Source: Penium margaritaceum (taxonomy: Eukaryota; Streptophyta; Zygnematophyceae; Desmidiales; Peniaceae). From it: a stretch of DNA of 64,000 nt. This document shows positions 9,287 through 21,290 of this stretch, piece after piece (within the stretch, counting starts at the first letter, position 1; the number at the start of each line of letters is the position of its first letter). Position numbers and translations under genes: made by a program. The notes below the pieces were generated by a model. It was given only the letters and a program-made list of their open reading frames with translations, had not been told where the DNA came from and did no database searches. The stretch lies in assembly GCA_023375785.1 (NCBI GenBank), contig SZWC01000531.1, positions 293,394-357,393 on the forward strand. Direction: 5' to 3'.

Positions 9287-12200
9287 CTCCCCCATGACCC
9301 GATAGTACGCATGTCCATACACCTGCAGCACTGAAACGAGTGCAACAACGAGTGCATGAATAGTCGTGACACAGACACAGACACACCCCGTACTCAACCA
9401 CTCTCAGGCAAGGGGCGAAGCCCAACGGAACGAATGGCCACCAGAAGCTTCCCGCGCGCCGGTGCCTTTGTCAAGAAGTCAGCATGCTACATGTCAGTGC
9501 TGACCCATATGACAGAGATCACGTGTCGCTCCACCAGATCACGCACGAAGTGATGCTCAAACGCAATGTGCTTTGTGTGAGCATGGAAAACACCAAAGTT
9601 CTCCGCAATGGCAAGAGCACTCTGGTTGTCAGAACGAAGCACAATGGCTGGCACTGACTGACCCAACTCAAGGAACAGGTGCTACAGCCACACTGCCTCA
9701 GCAGCCCCTACACCCAAAGCAACATACTCTGCCTCTGACGAGCTACGTGCGATGTAGCTCTGCTTCCCACTGTGCCAGGACACAGCAGTACCAACGAGCG
9801 AGAACACGTAACCGGTGCGGTTGCGTCCATGTGGGCTCCAGGCCCACCCGCTCTCGGTGTAGACGTCAAGAACCACCGAGCACTATTGGCGAAAGCAGAA
9901 TCCAAGGTACGGCATGGAAACCATGTACCGCACCACTCGTACAGCCACCTAGAGGGCTCTAGCACGTGGAGCCTGCAAAAACTGTGGAAGGAGGTTGACG
10001 AAAAAACGATGTCAGGGCGTGTGGTAGTGGCTAGGTACATCAGAGATCCGATGAGGCGGAGGTACAATGTCACATCCACTGTCTCCCCCAGTTGTGTGGG
10101 ATCGTCCACCTTTAGGGCATCTTGCTCGTTAGGTGTGAGAGGTGTAGAGGCCGTCGGCACTACGCCAAGGAGGTCACTGAAGCGCTCCTCCACAACGCGT
10201 GCGTATCGGGCCTGATGCAACAGAAGCGTCCGGCGTTTACGGTTTCGTACAATCTTCATACCAAGAAACACCGCTGCAGGACCAAGGTCTTTCATCCTAT
10301 AGGTAGTCTGGAGGACCGCCTTGGCCTCCTTCACGGCCTCCATGGAGGGAGACACGATCAAGAGGTCGTCCACATAGACCAGGATGGTAGTGAACCGCTC
10401 ATGCGCCTGTTGGATGAAAAGAGAGGGATCTGCCTCGCTCTGTACATATCCCCCACGAGTCAGAGTGCCTATGATTTTTTGGTTCCACCACCAAGGAGAC
10501 TGCTTGAGTCTGTACAAGGACTTTCCCAAGCACCAGACCTTGTCACCGTCCTCAAAGCCTGGTGGCTGGGCCACGTAAATCTCCTCATGCAGAGAGCCAT
10601 GGAGGAACACATTTTTCCCATCCATCTGGAGCAGTTCCCAGTCATATTGAGCCACCACACCAAACATAGTGTGAGCTGAGATCATGTGGCCGACAGGGAC
10701 AAAGGTGTTAGTGTAATCAATGGCCTCAATCTGAGAGTACCCCTTGACGACCAAGCGAGCCTTGTGGCATTCCAGTGAGCCATCCGGCTTCACCTTCTTG
10801 CGAAAGACCCACTTGACCTGAATCGCCTTCCTCCCAGGTGGAAGGCCGACTAGCTTGTAAACCCCGTGTGCTCGGATGGCACGAAGCTCATCCTCATAGG
10901 CGGCACGCCAGGCGTCGGCATCCTCTGATGAGAGGGCGTCCCTCAATGTGCCCAGATCAGGTACCAACGAGGGAGAGCTATGAGTGGCGAGTGCACACAC
11001 CTCACAACTGGGCCTGACGACCACAAGGTCAACTGCTGCATCACAAGCGGTACGAAACTCGCGAGTGACGAGATTGTGTCTTACAGGACACGCTAGATGT
11101 ACCTCTATGTGATCTGTATGGAAACTCAGGCCGAGGGCCTTTGTGCTGGGATCGCCACTCGCAAAGCTGCGAGTGGAGCGCCTAGGTGCGGGACCTCACA
11201 CTAGCTGGGCTCCAAGCGCCCAACGGTCGAAGACGACTACCGGGCTCACGCAAGTAGCCTGGGCTCAAAGGGCTGGCCGCAGGCTCAGAGACAGGCACGA
11301 CCACATCCGATGAGGACTGAGGCATAGGGGAAGGTGATGCAGTGGGAGGAGAGGCTGGTGAACTGATGGGAGACGCAGGACTAGGAGTGGTAGCAGGACC
11401 ACCCATAGAGATAGGAGTACCGGTGGACAGAGGGACAACATCATGGGTGTCTGTGGGACGCGAGGGCGCAGGAGAGGAGACAGGCTGGGCGCGAGAGGTC
11501 TCTGGGCCGACAGCGATGATCGCCGGGTCATCAAGAGCCGGAGACCGAGAAATAGAGGAGGCTCGAACGGACACATCAGCCGGACGAGAGGTGCTCGTAG
11601 GCTCAGACTTCCCCATCCTTCGAGAAACCTCACACGTAGGAACGTGTGTAGCAGACATCGACATAATCGAGGTCAGATTGCGGTAGGTGAGAGACTCAAA
11701 GAAGAGCGCGTCGCGGGACTCAATAATGCGACAATGGGCAGGGTCCCAAAACACCAGGTATTCGACAGCGGAGAGATACCAACGAAGGCACACAAGCGAC
11801 ACCACGGAGAGACCTTGGACCCCTGCTGATCCTCCGTATACCACACAGAAGCCAGTGAGCCCCAGACACAAGCAAGACGAAGATTGGCACGGTGGCCAAA
11901 CCAGAGCTCATATGGTGTAACGTGGTCCGGAAGAGGACCATGCGGGAAGCGGTTCCAGACCCACGTCATGTTGGCGAATCCTTCGAAGGCGAAGGATTCC
12001 GGGAGACCGCACTCAGACCGCATAGTATAAACCGCATCCTCCATGGTGCGGTTCCAGCGCTCAGAGACACTGTTCTGCTGAGGAGTGGCAGGAGCAGAGA
12101 CCTTGTGAAAAATCCCACGCTCAGCAAAGAAACTGTCCATTTTGCCAAGAAACCCGCCGCCGCAATCCGAGCGGAAGGTATGCAACGAGTGGCAAGACTG

Positions 12201-13300
12201 ATACTCAGCCATCACTAGCCAGAGACGAACCGCGAGAGCGGCATCACTCTTCTGGCGCAGGCTGTAGACCCACCGCATCCGGGTGAAGTCATCAGTCAGG
12301 GTCAGGACATATTGGCCCCGATCGGATAAGGACTCAACAGGGAGAAGACCAAGAAGGTTCGAATGGACCAGTTCGAGGGGACGAAAGGCTCGAGAACAGG
12401 AGTCACGGTAGGTGCAACGACACATCTTACCCTGAGCTCAGAACAAACAATCGGGCTTGGGCGGCTTCTCGAAAGAGGCCACGTCAAGATCGAGGGTGGG
12501 CTGTGTCCTAGTGAGCTTCGACACAGAGTCAGAGCCTTCATGACAAAGACGTCAATGCAGCTGGCGCTGGTGCTCCGCAAACAGGACACCAATGAAAAAC
12601 ACACGAGCAGGAGGGAAAGGGGAGCAAGGAGAAGAAGAGATCCAAGGAACACGATACAGATCATCCACAACAGAGGCACGAAGAACAATAGTACGAGTAT
12701 CAAGAGCAGTCACTGTCGCGGAGTCGGCAGTGTGCTCCACAAAGAGTCCCATGAAAGTATAGGCACACAAAGAGAGCAAGCTGAGCTGAAGGTTAGGCAC
12801 AAAAAGCACGTCGGAGAGATACAAGGGGCCAGCCGGACCATCGAAGCACACAATCCCAACACCGTGGACTGGCAAGGACTGACCAGAGCCTGTTCGAACG
12901 GAACGAACAGACGCCACATGATCGAGGACAACAATGTCACTACGACGACATGTCATGTGGTGAGTGGCACCGGAATCGATGATCCAAGTGCCACCCGAAT
13001 CACGATTGGAGGACGTCACGGTGCAACGGGCAATGGAACACTCGGCTACAAACGGGCGCTCGACAATAGAGGAGGGAGAACGACGACGGGTACACATGTA
13101 AGACTCTGAAATCCAATCTGTACTGTCAGGTCCATCATCATCATCACATGCCAGCTGTGCTCTCCCGCACGAGTCATCACAAGAGACAAGAACAGACGAA
13201 CAAACAGTATGTGAAGGACCCGGCTGTGACGCCACACTCGCACCTCCCTGAGAGTGAAGCGCCAGGAGCTGATGGAGCTCGGCGATGGTGCGGTCACCGG
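9287..13300 (-). pseudogene. pol: pol region of A1 (fossil)
   Basis: Read on the - strand, the protease motif IIDSGATHHMT is near 12965. The integrase core runs from about 12420 to 11760, with HSNLLGLLP and later TPQQN near 12075. A serine/proline-rich linker covers about 11650-11240. RT runs from about 10960 to 10150, with VKWVFRKK near 10810 and catalytic YVDD near 10375, and RNase H runs from about 10080 to 9500. This is a standard Copia pol in a different lineage from Copia-1 and B. Closest relatives in the window are fragment F and family G, which share the protease and pre-integrase pattern. It is interrupted several times. Confidence 0.88.
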
Positions 13301-14837
13301 GGGTCCGGGTCTCCGTTGCTCGCCGGTGAGGAAGCAGGAATTACTGTGTTCGTGGTCGCCGTGCGACCAGAGGCTGTGTTCCTTGACGCAGACCACTGTG
13401 CGTGTGCAGCCTGAAGACCGCGAGTGATCCGCGCCCAGTCGAGCGGCTACTGGCACGCGATATAGTGGTGAGCACCTCCACAGTTGTAGCAGTGAACATT
13501 GCATCCACTCCTACCGCCTGATGACTGCTGCTATGGTGACTACTGCTGGCCCGAGCTACGCTTCTTCTTGCTCTTCTTCCCCTGTGCTGCTATTCCCACA
13601 CCCTGCGTCTGAGTCGGGGTAGCTACAGTGGAAGGGGAAGAGGAGGGCGTGCCAGAGGATGCAGAAGTGAACTGCGAGAGAGGCATCGGTGGTGACGCGA
13701 TGACCGATGTAGCAAGTGAACTCTCTTGGTGGGCGACGGCCGCCTCATGAGCGGATGTCACCTGGAGGAAAAGCTGATGTGCCCAAGGAAGAAGCTGAAG
13801 GGAGGTGGAGAAGGGCTCGATCGCGGTGCGCTGTACCTCGTGAAGATGTCGGCATGCTCAAGACAGACTCCGATCATGAGCGTGCAAAGCGCCCACAGCT
13901 ATGTCCCTCTTGCGGTCCCAAGGCGTGTGTAGATGTGCATGGCGCGCTGCCAATAAACGGCTGCTGACTCGGCAGGTCCCTAACGAAGGGAGTGGAAGGT
14001 GCAGATGTGAGCCGAGCGGGTGGCATGCGTCTCTCTAGCAAGCAGGGACAATGCCAGCTCCCAGCCCCGACGTGGGTCAGCATCCGCGCCTGTGTCGGCC
14101 TCTCCAAGGAAGGGGCGAAAGTCCATGACAGTTTACCGAGGCATGGCGCAAAGGAGTCCGCACATCGCCCGAGCCGCTGTTAGCACCTGAGCATGGTCTG
14201 TACCCTGGTACTGACTGTCGTAGTAGGGCCAAACCCCTATGAAGTGGCCCAGACCTAGAAGAGGGTCTCCCAACAATCAAAGCCGTCCTCGCTGACATAT
14301 CGTGAGGGCGGTGTCTCGAAGTCCTTAAGTTGCCGCTCCGTAGGGAGAGCAACCACAGGATAGGAAAGACGAGGGATGGGGAAGACATCAGGATGAGGAA
14401 AGTCGCCAAGGTAGGTCTCAGGCGAAGATCGGATCTCCGGGTACAGGGAACCAGAACGCGTCTGCAGTTGGCGGTGACGCTCTTGAAGTACGGTAATCTC
14501 CCTCTCAGGAGTGTCATCCTCCATGCCTAGCATGTCAGGGTCCTCTTGCAAAGGATCAAGAAATGGCGGTTCCTGTCCTGCTGCTCTCCTCGGTGTAGAC
14601 GTCGACTATTGTGCAGAGGGTGTGACACCGCGGACCCCCGCGGAGGTCTGTTGTGGGGCCGTTGACTAACCCCGAAGAAGGTCAGTGAGCGTGCGGATGG
14701 CATCGGTGTGCTGCTGTTGTAGGCAACGTATCTCATCCTGCTGACTCCGCAATGGCATGCGAGCGTGGGATCATGACCCCGGAGGAGGAGGAAGAAGGAT
14801 CTGGTGGTCCTTTGCCCTCGTCACCGGTTGGAGGCAT
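13300..14837 (-). pseudogene. gag: gag region of A1 (fossil)
   Basis: The probable start is near 14837 (MPPTGDEG). An acidic glutamine-rich helix-like stretch follows, with the peptide TERQLKDFETPP near 14330. A CCHC zinc knuckle (CYNCGGAHHYIAC) lies at about 13491-13452, directly before the protease region. The middle part is degenerate and interrupted several times. The identity rests on the zinc knuckle and on position between leader and pol. Confidence 0.75.
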
Positions 14838-15118
14838 GTCAGCACCCAGTATGGACCGGGACGTCAAACGTGTATGATTGCAAAACCGTCAATAGTTCTT
14901 GAGGAGTTGAGAAGCTGGGAATATTTGAATTTCCGACCCACAAACTTGACCAAGGCAATTGCTGACATCAGGAGGGGTCTGCTGACGTCAGCACAAACCT
15001 GATGACATCAGCCAGAAAAATACTGATGTCGGCATAGTTTTTTTTGGTTGGAGTCATGCAGACTCCTCAGTGAAAGGAGGGGGACCCCCATCGTCACCCC
15101 CTTTGCGCGGCTCCATAG

Positions 15119-15153
15119 TTGCGTAGCTGTGCACAATCCGTGCAGCTACGCAA
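15119..15153. repeat. Inverted repeat (hairpin) in the family A leader
   Basis: TTGCGTAGCTG at 15119 pairs perfectly with CAGCTACGCAA ending at 15153, extended by CAC/GTG after a two-base bulge, with a short loop. In RNA this would form a stable stem-loop in the 5' leader, where retroelements often keep dimerisation or packaging signals. Confidence 0.7.
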
Positions 15154-15227
15154 AGTCTACGCGGCTGCGCAACAAAGCTGTGCAGTGGATCTGCACAGCA
15201 CTACTGTGCAGCACAGCAGCCGCGGCT

Positions 15228-15640
15228 GCTGGTGCACAGCACTGCTCCCACTGCGGCCGCTGCTGCTGTTGCTACTGCTCTGCTATTGTAGCTGTTGCTG
15301 CTGCTACAATGATACTGCTGCTGTTGTTGTTGCTGGCGCTACAACAAGCGCAATGTTGTTGCTACTACTCTCACCGCACTGCTACTGCTGCCCACGGCTG
15401 CTGCTGTCGCTGGTGCTGATCGCTGCCGCTGTTGTTGCTCGCTGTTGCTTCCATTGCGCGTTGCTGCTGTCCGCCTCGCGCTGCGGGCTGTTGCTGCGAG
15501 CTGCTTCCTTTTTCTTTTGTCAAAATGCCCAGCCAGACACGGCTGCTGCTACCACCCGGTACTGCTGCTGTTGCTCGGCTTGGCTGCTGGAGTTGGTAAC
15601 TGCCACAGCTCACCGGATGAGGTGGTGGGGATTGCATGGT
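15228..15640. repeat. Imperfect CTG/CAG trinucleotide tract
   Basis: The + strand is dominated by GCTGCT, GTTGCT and GCTACT triplets over about 400 bp, without a pure long run. It lies in the leader of A1. Confidence 0.8.
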
Positions 15641-15756
15641 GATGTTGCTGCTGAAAACGGCTGCAACAGGTCCCAGGATACGGCGACAGCGGTGACTCTC
15701 ACTTCTACTGTGAGTGTTGCGTCTCTGTGGTGCAGCTCAGTGAGAGAGGTCTCGCT

Positions 15757-15768
15757 GCTCTGATACCA
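15757..15768 (-). promoter_or_regulatory. Primer-binding site of A1
   Basis: The + strand GCTCTGATACCA is the complement of TGGTATCAGAGC, directly next to the LTR boundary at 15769. It matches the 3' end of initiator tRNA-Met. Confidence 0.92.
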
Positions 15769-16413
15769 TGAGAAAATGTGTGGAAGTTTCCTAGCAATAC
15801 TGCCGCTGACTAGGCTTCAGTGCCTGGTCAGACGGTGACGACAGTCACAAGTCGTGCACACAACAGAAAGGGTCTAGCTAGGGGACACAAGACAAAGTGT
15901 CAGAATGCTATAAATAGCATTTGCTGAGAGAAATGACAAATGACAGGTCCATGGCATAAGTACCTGCCGCGGCGCACGGCGGGTGTCGCACGCGGCGGTG
16001 CAAGGTCTGTCCTAAAACCGGCCCAAAACCACTGTTTTGGCCGTAACTCAGCATAGACAAGTCAGAACGCTATGCCGTCTGAACCTACACGTGCAAAATC
16101 TCAAGCCGGACGCTAAGAATGGTCACATGCATGCATCCGTCAACAAACGGTGGACACACAATGCAAAGACATGCAAATCGGGCCCACGACCAGTCCACCG
16201 ATAAAATCCTACAAGCTGGAGAAGATCTGCAGAAGGTCCTAGACAACATCCAGGACTCTGGGACGACCGTCGATCATTTCTGAGCAAGTAGTCCACCACC
16301 AGACGACGCCCCAGTGCCACCTGGGTTTGCATCAAGGAGCTGCACGAGCATGGACACGACTGAGTGGTCATAGTAAACTGTACAGGTCAACAGGAACGTC
16401 ACAAATCACAACA
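15769..16413 (-). repeat. Complete family A LTR shared by two internal regions, 645 bp
   Basis: The termini are TG...CA. On the + strand its left side abuts the primer-binding site of A1 and its right side abuts the polypurine tract of A2 (CTCCCCCATG from 16414). It is therefore both the 5' LTR of A1 and the 3' LTR of A2. A TATA box (TATTTATA on the - strand) lies at 15909-15916. Confidence 0.9.
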
Positions 16414-17311
16414 CTCCCCCATGACCCGATGGTACGCATGTCCATACACGTGTAGCACTAAAACGAGTGCAACAACGAGAGCAAGAACAGTCGTGAAACA
16501 GACACAGAGACACCCCGTACTCAACCACTCTCAGGCAAGGAGCGAAGCCCAAAGGAACAAATGGCCACCAAAAACTTCCCGCGCGCCGGTGCCTTCGTCA
16601 AGAAGTCAGCATGCTATATGTCAGTGCCGGCCCATATGACGGAGATTACGTGTTGCTCCACCAGATCACACACAAAGTGATGCTCAACTACAATGTTCTT
16701 TGTGTGAGCATGGAAAACACCAGAGTTCTCCGCAATGGCAAGAGCATTGTGGTTGTCAGAACGAAGCACAATGGCTGGCACTGACTGACCCAGCTCAAGG
16801 AACAGGCGCTGCAGCTACACTTCCTCAGCATCCCCTACACCCAAAGCAAGATACTCTGCCTCAGACGAGCTATGTGCAATGCAGCCCTGCTTCCCACTGC
16901 ACCAGGACTCACCAGTACCACCGAGCAGGAACACGTAACTGGTGCGACTGCGTCCATCTGGGCTCTAGGCCCACTCACTGTCGGTGTAGCCGTCAAGAAC
17001 CACCGAACACTGCCAGTGAAAGCAGAGTCCAAAGTACGGCATGGAAACCATGTACCGCACCACTCGTACAGCCGCCTGGAGGGCTCTAGCACCTGGAGCC
17101 TGCAAAAACTGTGCAAGGAGGTTGACGATAAAACGATGTCAGGGCATGTGGTAGTGGCCAGGTACATCAGAGATCCGATGATGCGGAGGTACAATGTCAC
17201 ATCCATTGTCTCCCCCAGTTATGTGGGATCTTCCACCTTTAAGGCATCCTGTCCGTCAGGTGTGAGAGGTGTGGAGGCTGTTGGCACTGCGCCAAGGAGG
17301 TCACTGAAGCG
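16414..17311 (-). pseudogene. pol: A2 pol, RNase H/RT part, left of B1 (fossil)
   Basis: This parallels 9287-10185 of A1: polypurine tract, RNase H end, then the RNase H/RT junction. It stops at the AAGCG target site of B1. The rest of A2 continues at 23136. Confidence 0.85.
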
Positions 17312-17963
17312 TGTTAGCTAGTGAGCTAACCACCTCTGGCAGAGAAGCCGCAAAACCGAAAAGCTCACAAAGTTTTTACACCTTCTTCCTTTGCAGGTAT
17401 GTGTCATGCACCCCAAACTTAATTAGGAATACACTTCACATTCAAGAGTACTAACGCCTTAGCATTACATCTCAAGAAGAGCTCAAGTCGTCAATACGCA
17501 AAAGAGCATCAAGCAAGGGTTAATTAATCAGCATACAAGACAAGTCCTTTTATAGCTGTCTGTCCAGTCCTAGAACTCAAAAGCACATTCCTGAGAAGTG
17601 GCTTGACCCTGCCACATCACCAAGAGACTTGCGTTGTGGGCTTGACACATAAGCATCCTTGTGCCAAGGTGACTGATCAGCCGTGTTGCTTCCCAGAAGC
17701 AACGGACTTTCTTTCTTGGAAGCTTCTAAAACAACCAAGATGTGCATGGAGCCAGGATCGAACTCATGACCTGTCACTCAGCCAAATCAACAAAATGGCC
17801 AAGTTAACCACTCACCTACATGGTGTACTCACAGGTCATATCTCACATGAGACAGAGCATAGTTGAGTCACCCTACAACAAATCCAGGGGTCATACCTCC
17901 ACAAGGGGCAGAGCATTCCTGATCCGTCGTACAAGACTGAACAAGGGGCAAACATATTCAACA
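17312..17963 (-). repeat. B1 3' LTR, 652 bp
   Basis: The + strand reads TGTTAGCTA...TTCAACA. It contains a TATA box (TATAAAAG on the - strand, 17547-17554) and the tRNA-like module described separately. A purine-rich tract (AAGGGAGAGA on the - strand) abuts it at 17964. Confidence 0.93.
17745..17822 (-). other. tRNA-like module in B1 left LTR
   Basis: On the - strand an A-box-like TAGGTGAGTGG (17818-17808) is followed by TTAA, a stem with TTGGCCA on one side and similar sequence on the other, and 42 bases after the A box a B-box-like GAGTTCGATCC (17765-17755). This is the layout of a tRNA or a tRNA-derived SINE head. The acceptor stem is poor, so it is not an intact tRNA gene. A TTTT run lies shortly downstream in B1. 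Confidence 0.55.
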
Positions 17964-20900
17964 AGTCTCTCCCTTGCACCTTGCGTCAGTTTCCATCATC
18001 ATTCTTCATCACTTGCGTTGACCATGCCGATACCTTGCCTGCCCGCCTGGTGGAGATCCTTGTCCAATGGCTTTGTAAGCATGTCAGCCCGGTTCAGCTT
18101 GGTGCCGACATACTCCAGCTCCACTGTCTGCTTTTAGACCAAGTCCCGAGCATAGTGGTAGCGGATCTCGATGTGCTTTGTGCGCCTGGACAGAACTGGG
18201 TTCTTGGACATGTCAATCGCGCTCATGTTGTCAATCTTGATGATTGTTGCCATTGCCTGTGGTGCCACCATCTCAGAGAGCAAGCTGCGAAGCCACTGCA
18301 TCTCTTTACATACCTCAGCCAATGTAATGTACTCAGCTTAAGCTATTGACAGAGAGACACACTCCTGCTTGCAGCTCGCCCAACTGACAGCACCTCCATT
18401 TAGCATACACACAAAGCCGGAGGTGGATTTTCTGTCGTCAATATTGCCTCCCCAGTCAGCATCGGTGTAGCACATGGGACGGAGTGACGCGGATCCAGCG
18501 ATGCCTCCAAAGTGGAGTCCCACGTGTCGCGTCCCCTTAAGGTAGCGCATGATGCCCTTCACAGCCTGCCAGTACAGTGGACCAGGATTGGCCATAAACC
18601 GGCTCACCTGTCCAACAGCATGGGCTATATCTGGCCGGGTGGTGACCATGGCATACATCAGACTGCCCACTACAAATTGATATGGGATGCCCAGCATGTC
18701 AGTTTCCTCCGCTTCGTTGGATGGGGACATGGAGGTGGAGAGCTTGCACTCTGAGCTCATGGGTGTGCTGGCAGGCTTGCAATCTGCCATGTCGTATCGT
18801 TTGAGGATGGAGTTGATGTACTTTGTCTGGTTTAGGCTGATGGTACCTATGGCTCTGTCGCGCTTGATGGCAATGCCAAGGTTGAAGTTAAGAGGACCCA
18901 TGTCCTTCATCTTGAGATCGTCTAGCAACTGCATTGAAGAAGAGCACAGAATCAGGTCATCAACGTAGAAGGCGACCAACATAGTCCCTTTGTCACTCTC
19001 ATGCACGTACATGCTAGGGTCGTTGTCGCAGTGCATGAAGGACTCCTTGGCCATGAATGTATCCATCTCTTGGTACCAAAGTCTTGGCGCTTGCTTTAGC
19101 CCATAGAGCGCCTTCACCAACCTGCACACCTTGCCCTCGGGCACATCAACCCCCTCTGGAACCTCCATCAGCACCTCCTTGTCAAGTTTGCCGTAAAGGA
19201 AGGCTGTCTTGACATCCATCTGGTGGACCTCCATGTTCTTGGCAGCAGCAATGACGAGCATTGACCTGATGGAGGCAAACGTCACAACAGGAGCAAAGGT
19301 CTCACCGTACTCTACGCCAGGCCGTTGAGAGAACCCCTTTGCTACCACCTGTGCCTTGTACTTGTCTATCTTACCATCCTGTTTCCTTTCAGCACCCACT
19401 TGGACCCCACAACATGAGCGCCGGCAGGTCTGTCCACTAGTACCCATGTCCCATTCTCCTCGATGGAGCTGAGTTCACTGCGAATTGCTTCATCCCACTC
19501 AGCTTTGTCAGGCTGCGTGAGTGCCTCTGCGACAGACGTTGGCTCCTCTTGAACCAGGAACGAATAATTGAAGCCTGTCCATTCACCCCTATCTGCATCG
19601 TAATGCTGCCGAGGAACTTTCAGACGTGAAATGCTCTTTGGACCTACTGGCTGTTGCTGTTGATGTAGAGGCTGGAGGTTTGTTTTGTCGTCGATGGGGG
19701 GAGAGGTCTCCTCCTCATGGTCTGGAGGATCAGATACGTCAGACTCGGAGGCTGATTCCTGGGAGTCATCTTCATCAGCTTCTCTCCCTGTTGTAGTACC
19801 CAGTCCATGCCATTGTGCTGGTGCTTCGTCTCCCTCTTCAAGAAGAGTGAGCCACTCTCCCTGTTTTGGAGTGTTTTCAAGTTCAAGAAGCCCTCCCTTA
19901 CTCACTGAACGTTCGTGGAAATCCACGTCTTTGCTGCGGATGACCTTCTTAGCTCCTAGGTCCCACATTCTATAAGCTATGTGGGCGGTGTCATAGCTGA
20001 TGAAAATACACTTCCGTGCTCTTGCATCGAGCTTTCAAGGACCCTCACCCGCCTGGACCTTGGCAAAGCCGGTGCAACTGAACACCTTGAGATGGGAGGC
20101 GTCCGGCTTCCTGCCCGACCATGCTTCTTGAGGTGTCTTCAGCTCTTGTGTCTGCTTCTTCTTGCCTGTCCTTCGCAGAGCTGCTGCAGGTGTGAGGTTC
20201 ACAAGATACGTATCCGTGCGTGCTGCTTCAGCCCAGAACCTAGGAGGCAGCTTGGCGTCAAAGAGCATGCACCTTGTCATGCCAAGGAGGGTCTGATTCA
20301 TCCTCTCTGCTACGCCGTTGCTTTGAGGTGAGTAGGGAATAGTTTTCTGGTGTTCAATGCCTTGTGTCTTGAACCACTCCCTGCAAGCTTCGTACTCCCC
20401 CCCCCCCATTGTCCGTCCTGAATGCCTTCACCTTCCTTCCACTGTCTCTCGATCATAGCGACAAAGGCTTACAGATTCTCCTTCACCTCACTTTTCTTTT
20501 TGAGAAAGTATATCTAGACCTTGCGGCTATTGTCGTTGATTCAGGTGAGGAAACATCTGCTGCCTCCATTGGACGGTATGCGAAAGGGACCACACACGTC
20601 AGAGTGGATGAGGTCAAGGGGTGCGAGAGCATGCGTACCATTACGCTTGAAAGGTTTCTTCTTGGCCTTGCCTTGAAGGCATGGCTCACACAAGATCCCA
20701 GCTCCCTCCGCTTCATCACCTAGCTCCATCCCACGCACTAGCTCCTGCTTATCCATGAGTACCAATGTGCGATGAGCCACGTGCCCAAAGCGCCTGTGCC
20801 ATAGGTTCTCCAACGATGTGCACTGGCTAGAATGAATAGCCTTGGTGGCTGCATTTACTTCTGGTTTTGTTGCCGAATCTTCTGCTGCCACTGCTTCCGC

Positions 20901-21290
20901 TGCTCCAACATGTCCTTCGTCATCAGAGTCTACATCGCTGTTCTCATCATCATCACTCCTGGCCAAAGATTCAGTCATTGATGTTTTCATCTTGGTCTGC
21001 AAGACGTAGAGTCCATCAACGCAAGGGACCTGTGCAACAACCTTCTTAGCAGGGTAGGAAATGTTGATGTCCTTGGTAGGGACTATCACTGCTTCCTTCT
21101 CTGTAAAAACAACTGTCATACCATGGTCAGTTATCTTAGAGACAGAGAGCAGGTTGGCTGTGAAGGAGGGCAAGTGGACTACCCCCTCTAGCTTGAGGCC
21201 GGAGTCCGCACCGTTGACACCCACTGTGACCAGCTTGTCACCAATCCCCTCAGCTGCCTCAACCTTGCCGTTGGCGACTCTGAAGTTTTT
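17964..21290 (-). pseudogene. pol: B1 pol: integrase, RT, RNase H (fossil)
   Basis: Read on the - strand, the GAG-pre-integrase block (LWHRRFGHVAHRTL) is near 20800. The integrase core runs from HSDVCGPF near 20590 to about 20050, with PYSPQSNGVAERMN near 20320. RT begins near 19500 with GSKWVLK, carries YVDD near 18960, and ends near 18500. RNase H (TDADWGGN, then EAEYIAL) runs from about 18470 to 18130. It matches B2 and B3 closely over all shared parts and has several interruptions. Confidence 0.9.

Larger units (their letters stand above)
14838..15756 (-). other. Long 5' leader of A1 with CAG-rich tract and hairpin
   Basis: About 0.9 kb separate the primer-binding site from the probable gag start. 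On the + strand, 15228-15640 is an imperfect GCTGCT/GTTGCT trinucleotide tract (CAG/CAA on the element's sense strand). A strong inverted repeat lies at 15119-15153. A long leader is typical of the packaging region, but the trinucleotide tract is unusual. A short Gln-rich open frame (15637-15371) lies in it and may be chance. Confidence 0.6.

Noticed and set aside
15228-15640. CRISPR array or satellite
   Set aside because: Simple imperfect triplets without spacers or regular units.
15048-15763. Leu/Cys-rich + strand frames in the trinucleotide tract
   Set aside because: They are by-products of CTG-type repeats with unnatural composition, antisense to the family A leader.
17745-17822. A genuine tRNA gene
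   Set aside because: A and B boxes are present, but acceptor and T stems do not pair well, and it recurs in every family B LTR, so it is an LTR module.
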